Assembly: GCF_016859285.1 (NCBI RefSeq)
Contig: NC_053417.1
Coordinates: 10,863,206-10,927,205, forward strand
Reading direction: 5' to 3'
DNA length: 64,000 nt
DNA from: Xiphias gladius
Lineage: Eukaryota; Chordata; Actinopteri; Istiophoriformes; Xiphiidae
Below are positions 60,761 to 64,000 of the stretch, in pieces. Numbering within the stretch: the stretch's first letter is position 1; every line of letters starts with the position of its first letter. The notes under the pieces are model-generated. The model was not told the origin of the DNA, did not search any database, and saw only the letters and a list, made by a program, of their open reading frames with translations. The position numbers were made by a program, and so were the translations under genes.

Positions 60761-63700
60761 CTGCAGACAAAAGGATGGAGCAGAAAAGTGAAACCAGGTA
60801 GAAAGAAAGACGGAATAGAGGGAAAGAGAAACAGAGTGAGAGAGATTCACTGATGAAGAGGGAGTGAGAGAGGGGTTGGGTGGCATTTCAGTGTTAAATA
60901 TTTCATACAATCAGGCAGGTAACAGTGCTGACCTGGAGCGGGCTGGACAGTGATGGGAGGTCATTATGGTGTGCTGAGCCACTGTCTCTCATGGATAATC
61001 TTAACAAGTTTCTTTTTAGATTTGTATACTTGGATTGGATTTGCCTTTATACCTCCTGGGGTTCAGGGTTTGCTTAAGACATGTCTCCCTGACATGGTAT
61101 GACTGTATTTGGATTAATCAAATCAAGTCTCCCGGCTATCAAACACCTCTGAATACATTTCGAAGTCACTGCAAATAATCCAGTGAGAATTTGGCACATT
61201 AGGCAACTGTTGCATCAGCCCAAAATTGCAGGGAGCCAGGATTAGATGGGGAGGAACAATTCAAAATTATTTCACTACAGTGAACCCAAAGAGAGGAGGC
61301 ACACAGAGTGTCTGTTTCAGAGTGTCACTCGTGTTAACACACAGCTAAAGCCACAGCTGAACTTTAATCTTTTTAAAAAGTTGGCCGATAATAAAATGTA
61401 TACATTCAGCTTCCATGGACCCTAATCTTCTTATAGTGAACAATGCAGCAAATTCAGACAGATTTGAACTCTGACCTCCTATTGGTAATGCTGCTACAAA
61501 GGAACTTTGTTTTCACAGGACAGACAAAATTAAAGTAGTTTGAAATGTCAATCAGGCAAAGTGGTGCTTACATGGGAGGCCACATTTTTATACAGTTCAC
61601 TTGCTGATTTATACATAGTTTTTCAAAACATCAACATTTCAAAATGGTGACAGTAATAAATGATGAACCTTATAAGTATATTCAAACGGCAAACTCCAGA
61701 GTCAATGGGAAAGAACCAAAATATGGAACAATAACAATGTAGCTATTAGGATTATCTATACAACAAACTTTTAAGATTACTGTAAAATGTTCAAGTCAAA
61801 CATAGAAATGTTAATGTACAACTATTATAGCAGCAACACATTTATTTTACTTAAATTTCACATTGCAGCCCAAATACATCAAGAGCCAACAGCTATCTCA
61901 CCTGTTGTAGTAAATGTAAATCTCCAATGAATTGAATCAGTCCCTCATTGATCACTCATTTTCTACTTGGGGAACGGAAAAAAAGAGTCCTCCTGTAAAA
62001 ATGTTCCCTGTTGAGGTGACCACAACGGGGTATAGGTGGAAACAGAGCTTCGCTAGCCTGCCACCCCTCCTCACTCTCCCTTGCTCTCCCTTTCTCTGGC
62101 TCTCTCTCTTGGGGAGGAGGGAGCAGCTTTCTATTAAAGACCCATCATCACAGTTGGGGGAAATCTAAAGGAATCACCAGTAACTGGAAGTGACAGCGAG
62201 CCATTGGCAAGCTGGCCAGGAATTAACACACACATGCGCACACGCACACATGGACGGATGCGGTCAGGTGTGTGCACACACGCAGAGTCTCACCCTTCAG
62301 TCCCCAGCTCGTTAGTCTACCCTACCGGACCAATAACAAATCTGACACTCAATTCATTCATACACGCATTCATGACGAGCCTGCAGTCTCACCTCACAGT
62401 TACTGGATTACAGAGAGAGGAGCGAGAGAGGTGACTGACATCCATATACAAGCCTTATACAATGTGCACTTGTACGCACTCTAACTGTTGCCTGTAAAGG
62501 GTTTGTGGATGAAAGGACAGAGCTATTGAAACCTGACACACTTTAAAGACTACATGTGACAGCTCTTTAAATATTTGGTTAACAGAATATATTGTTCAGT
62601 AAATCTTCATTGCCAGACGCAGTGAGCACTACTAAAAATCAAATACTTGAAAAAATATCCTTACTTAAAACGGGTCAGTCACAAAAAAAGTACAATTTGA
62701 AATTTTGGCAAATTAAACAGCCTGCCCTCACCTGTTTACCCCTGAAAATCCCCTCAGCCCCTGAACAGTTGATTAGCCACAGTCAGATGTGTTTAACGCT
62801 GCAAAATTTTATTGGACTGAAGTTGGTGCAATTACATCAGTTTGAATACACATTTGTATGTGTGTTTTTTTTGGAGTCAAAGGTTATGTAATCATGTTAG
62901 TTAAATTCTGTTTTGGCTAGGGGTGTGGACCAATAAATCTGCCAATGTGAACAAAAAGGAGGGTGGAGCTGTGACAGGTAGAGAACATTTGACAAATAGC
63001 CTCTTATGATGGACATTGCAGCACATGGTTTTCTACTCTGGGTTAGAACTTTAAGAGCAGTAAAGCTGCTGCATCTGTTAATACCTGTGCTGTCGCAAAG
63101 CACATCAGATAGAGGTGTGTCCTGTATATGTCTTGTAATATAAAAGTAGGATCGTCTTTATCCTGTTAATCAATGCAAAACAATCGGGAACTTCTAAACA
63201 TTTACAATGTTGCTGCAGCATTTTAAAATCAGCCACCCGGTGTGTTGCCATCGTCTCAATAATTATCTGAGCTTTAAACTCATCTTGAGCTCTCAGATGT
63301 GTTCGTGGGTTTTAATTTTATGACCACCTAACTGCCTGTTTATTACCTAGTTAATGCTATAGAACAAATCATATCATTAGAGAGCACACACTGCTCTTTA
63401 GCACTAAGATAAAGATGTGTCTTGTACAATATAAAAAGTACAATCCTCTTCCCTCTTATCAATAGAAAACAGCTCTCAGATGTGTTGGTGGCTTTTAATT
63501 TTATGACCACCCAACTAACTGTTTGTTGCCTGATTAATGCTGTGGCACAAATCATGCCATTAGTGAACATACACTACTCTTTAAATGTTTTATTGCTATC
63601 CTGCCATTAGGCAGCAGGTGGAGCATAAATAAAAGAGACAATTGGATATTTGGTGAACAAAACTTAAAGATAAAATACATAGATAGTAAAAAGGTACCAA

Positions 63701-64000
63701 AATTAAGGATTTAATAGTTTTAGCTTAACTGATGTTGCTGTTTGTGACTCAGCTATGACCCAGGCCTGAAGCCATATTATACTGAAATCCTTCCTTCAAT
63801 TAAACTTTTGCTCAAGATAATGAGCTGACTCACATGCTTTGTCCTTGAGAAATATGCTTCTCACCAGAAATTCTGCTCTGAACTAACATTTCCCTTTTAT
63901 TACCTGCACCCTATGTGGCCGTTTTACTGATTTATATAATTTTGACCAATTGTTTGGTATAGTGAATATACCTCTTTTTTTTAAAAATGGATTTTAGAGT
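60761..64000. other. espn intron to right edge
   Basis: The WH2 exon begins with an acceptor (minus strand CTGCAG) at 60761-60762, so espn continues beyond the window. No further espn exon was found here. The stretch holds GA-rich (60800-60880) and CT-rich (62060-62115) tracts and a degenerate tandem repeat at 63.1-63.6 kb. Confidence 0.5.
63105..63610. repeat. Degenerate tandem repeat, about 183-bp period
   Basis: CTCAGATGTGTTCGTGG at 63292 recurs as CTCAGATGTGTTGGTGG at 63475, and the following TTTTAATTTTATGACCACC and ATTAATGCT/GTTAATGCT segments match over about 120 bases. A third, more diverged part (CTTGTAATATAAAAGTA at about 63134) matches CTTGTACAATATAAAAAGTA at 63421. Confidence 0.75.

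Overview
The window reads as nuclear DNA of a ray-finned fish, probably a spiny-rayed teleost (inference). Genes are split by GT-AG introns, the noncoding DNA is AT-rich, and the repeats are typical of teleosts: decayed Tc1-like elements, short inverted-repeat elements, a tRNA-derived SINE, and long CA and homopolymer tracts. There is no operon, CRISPR array or prokaryotic signal. Coding calls come from peptide similarity to vertebrate families plus splice sites; for taf10, ppih, ybx1 and arhgef16 the summed exon lengths divide exactly by three.

Layout. 0.2-1.9 kb (-): 5' part of a Gfo/Idh/MocA-family oxidoreductase that runs off the left edge. 3.6-7.1 kb (+): taf10, divergent from it. 8.0-21.6 kb (+): ppih, whose 8-kb first intron holds an intronless antisense receptor gene resembling gpr160 at 11.6-12.7 kb. 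24.5-29.6 kb (+): ybx1, with Y-boxes in its own promoter and a spliced, conserved-looking 3' UTR. 30.6-43.5 kb (-): arhgef16, tail-to-tail with ybx1, with a GC-rich promoter at its 5' end. 46.5-60.8 kb (-): the 3' half of espn (espin), including a 12-nt microexon and a large in-frame alternative terminal exon encoding 732 residues; the ankyrin-repeat half lies beyond the right edge. At 47.7-48.0 kb, on the strand opposite espn, there is a promoter-like region with a possible first exon that I cannot assign to a known gene.

The genes are mostly unrelated in job: basal transcription (taf10), U4/U6.U5 snRNP splicing (ppih), mRNA packaging and translation control (ybx1), Rho-family activation (arhgef16) and actin bundling in stereocilia and microvilli (espn). 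The ppih-ybx1 adjacency matches human 1p34.2, and ARHGEF16 and ESPN both lie on human 1p36, so part of the order looks like retained vertebrate synteny. The least explained parts are the espn alternative terminal exon, the plus-strand promoter inside espn, and TTAGC/GCTAA-rich clusters that recur just downstream of the plus-strand first exons.
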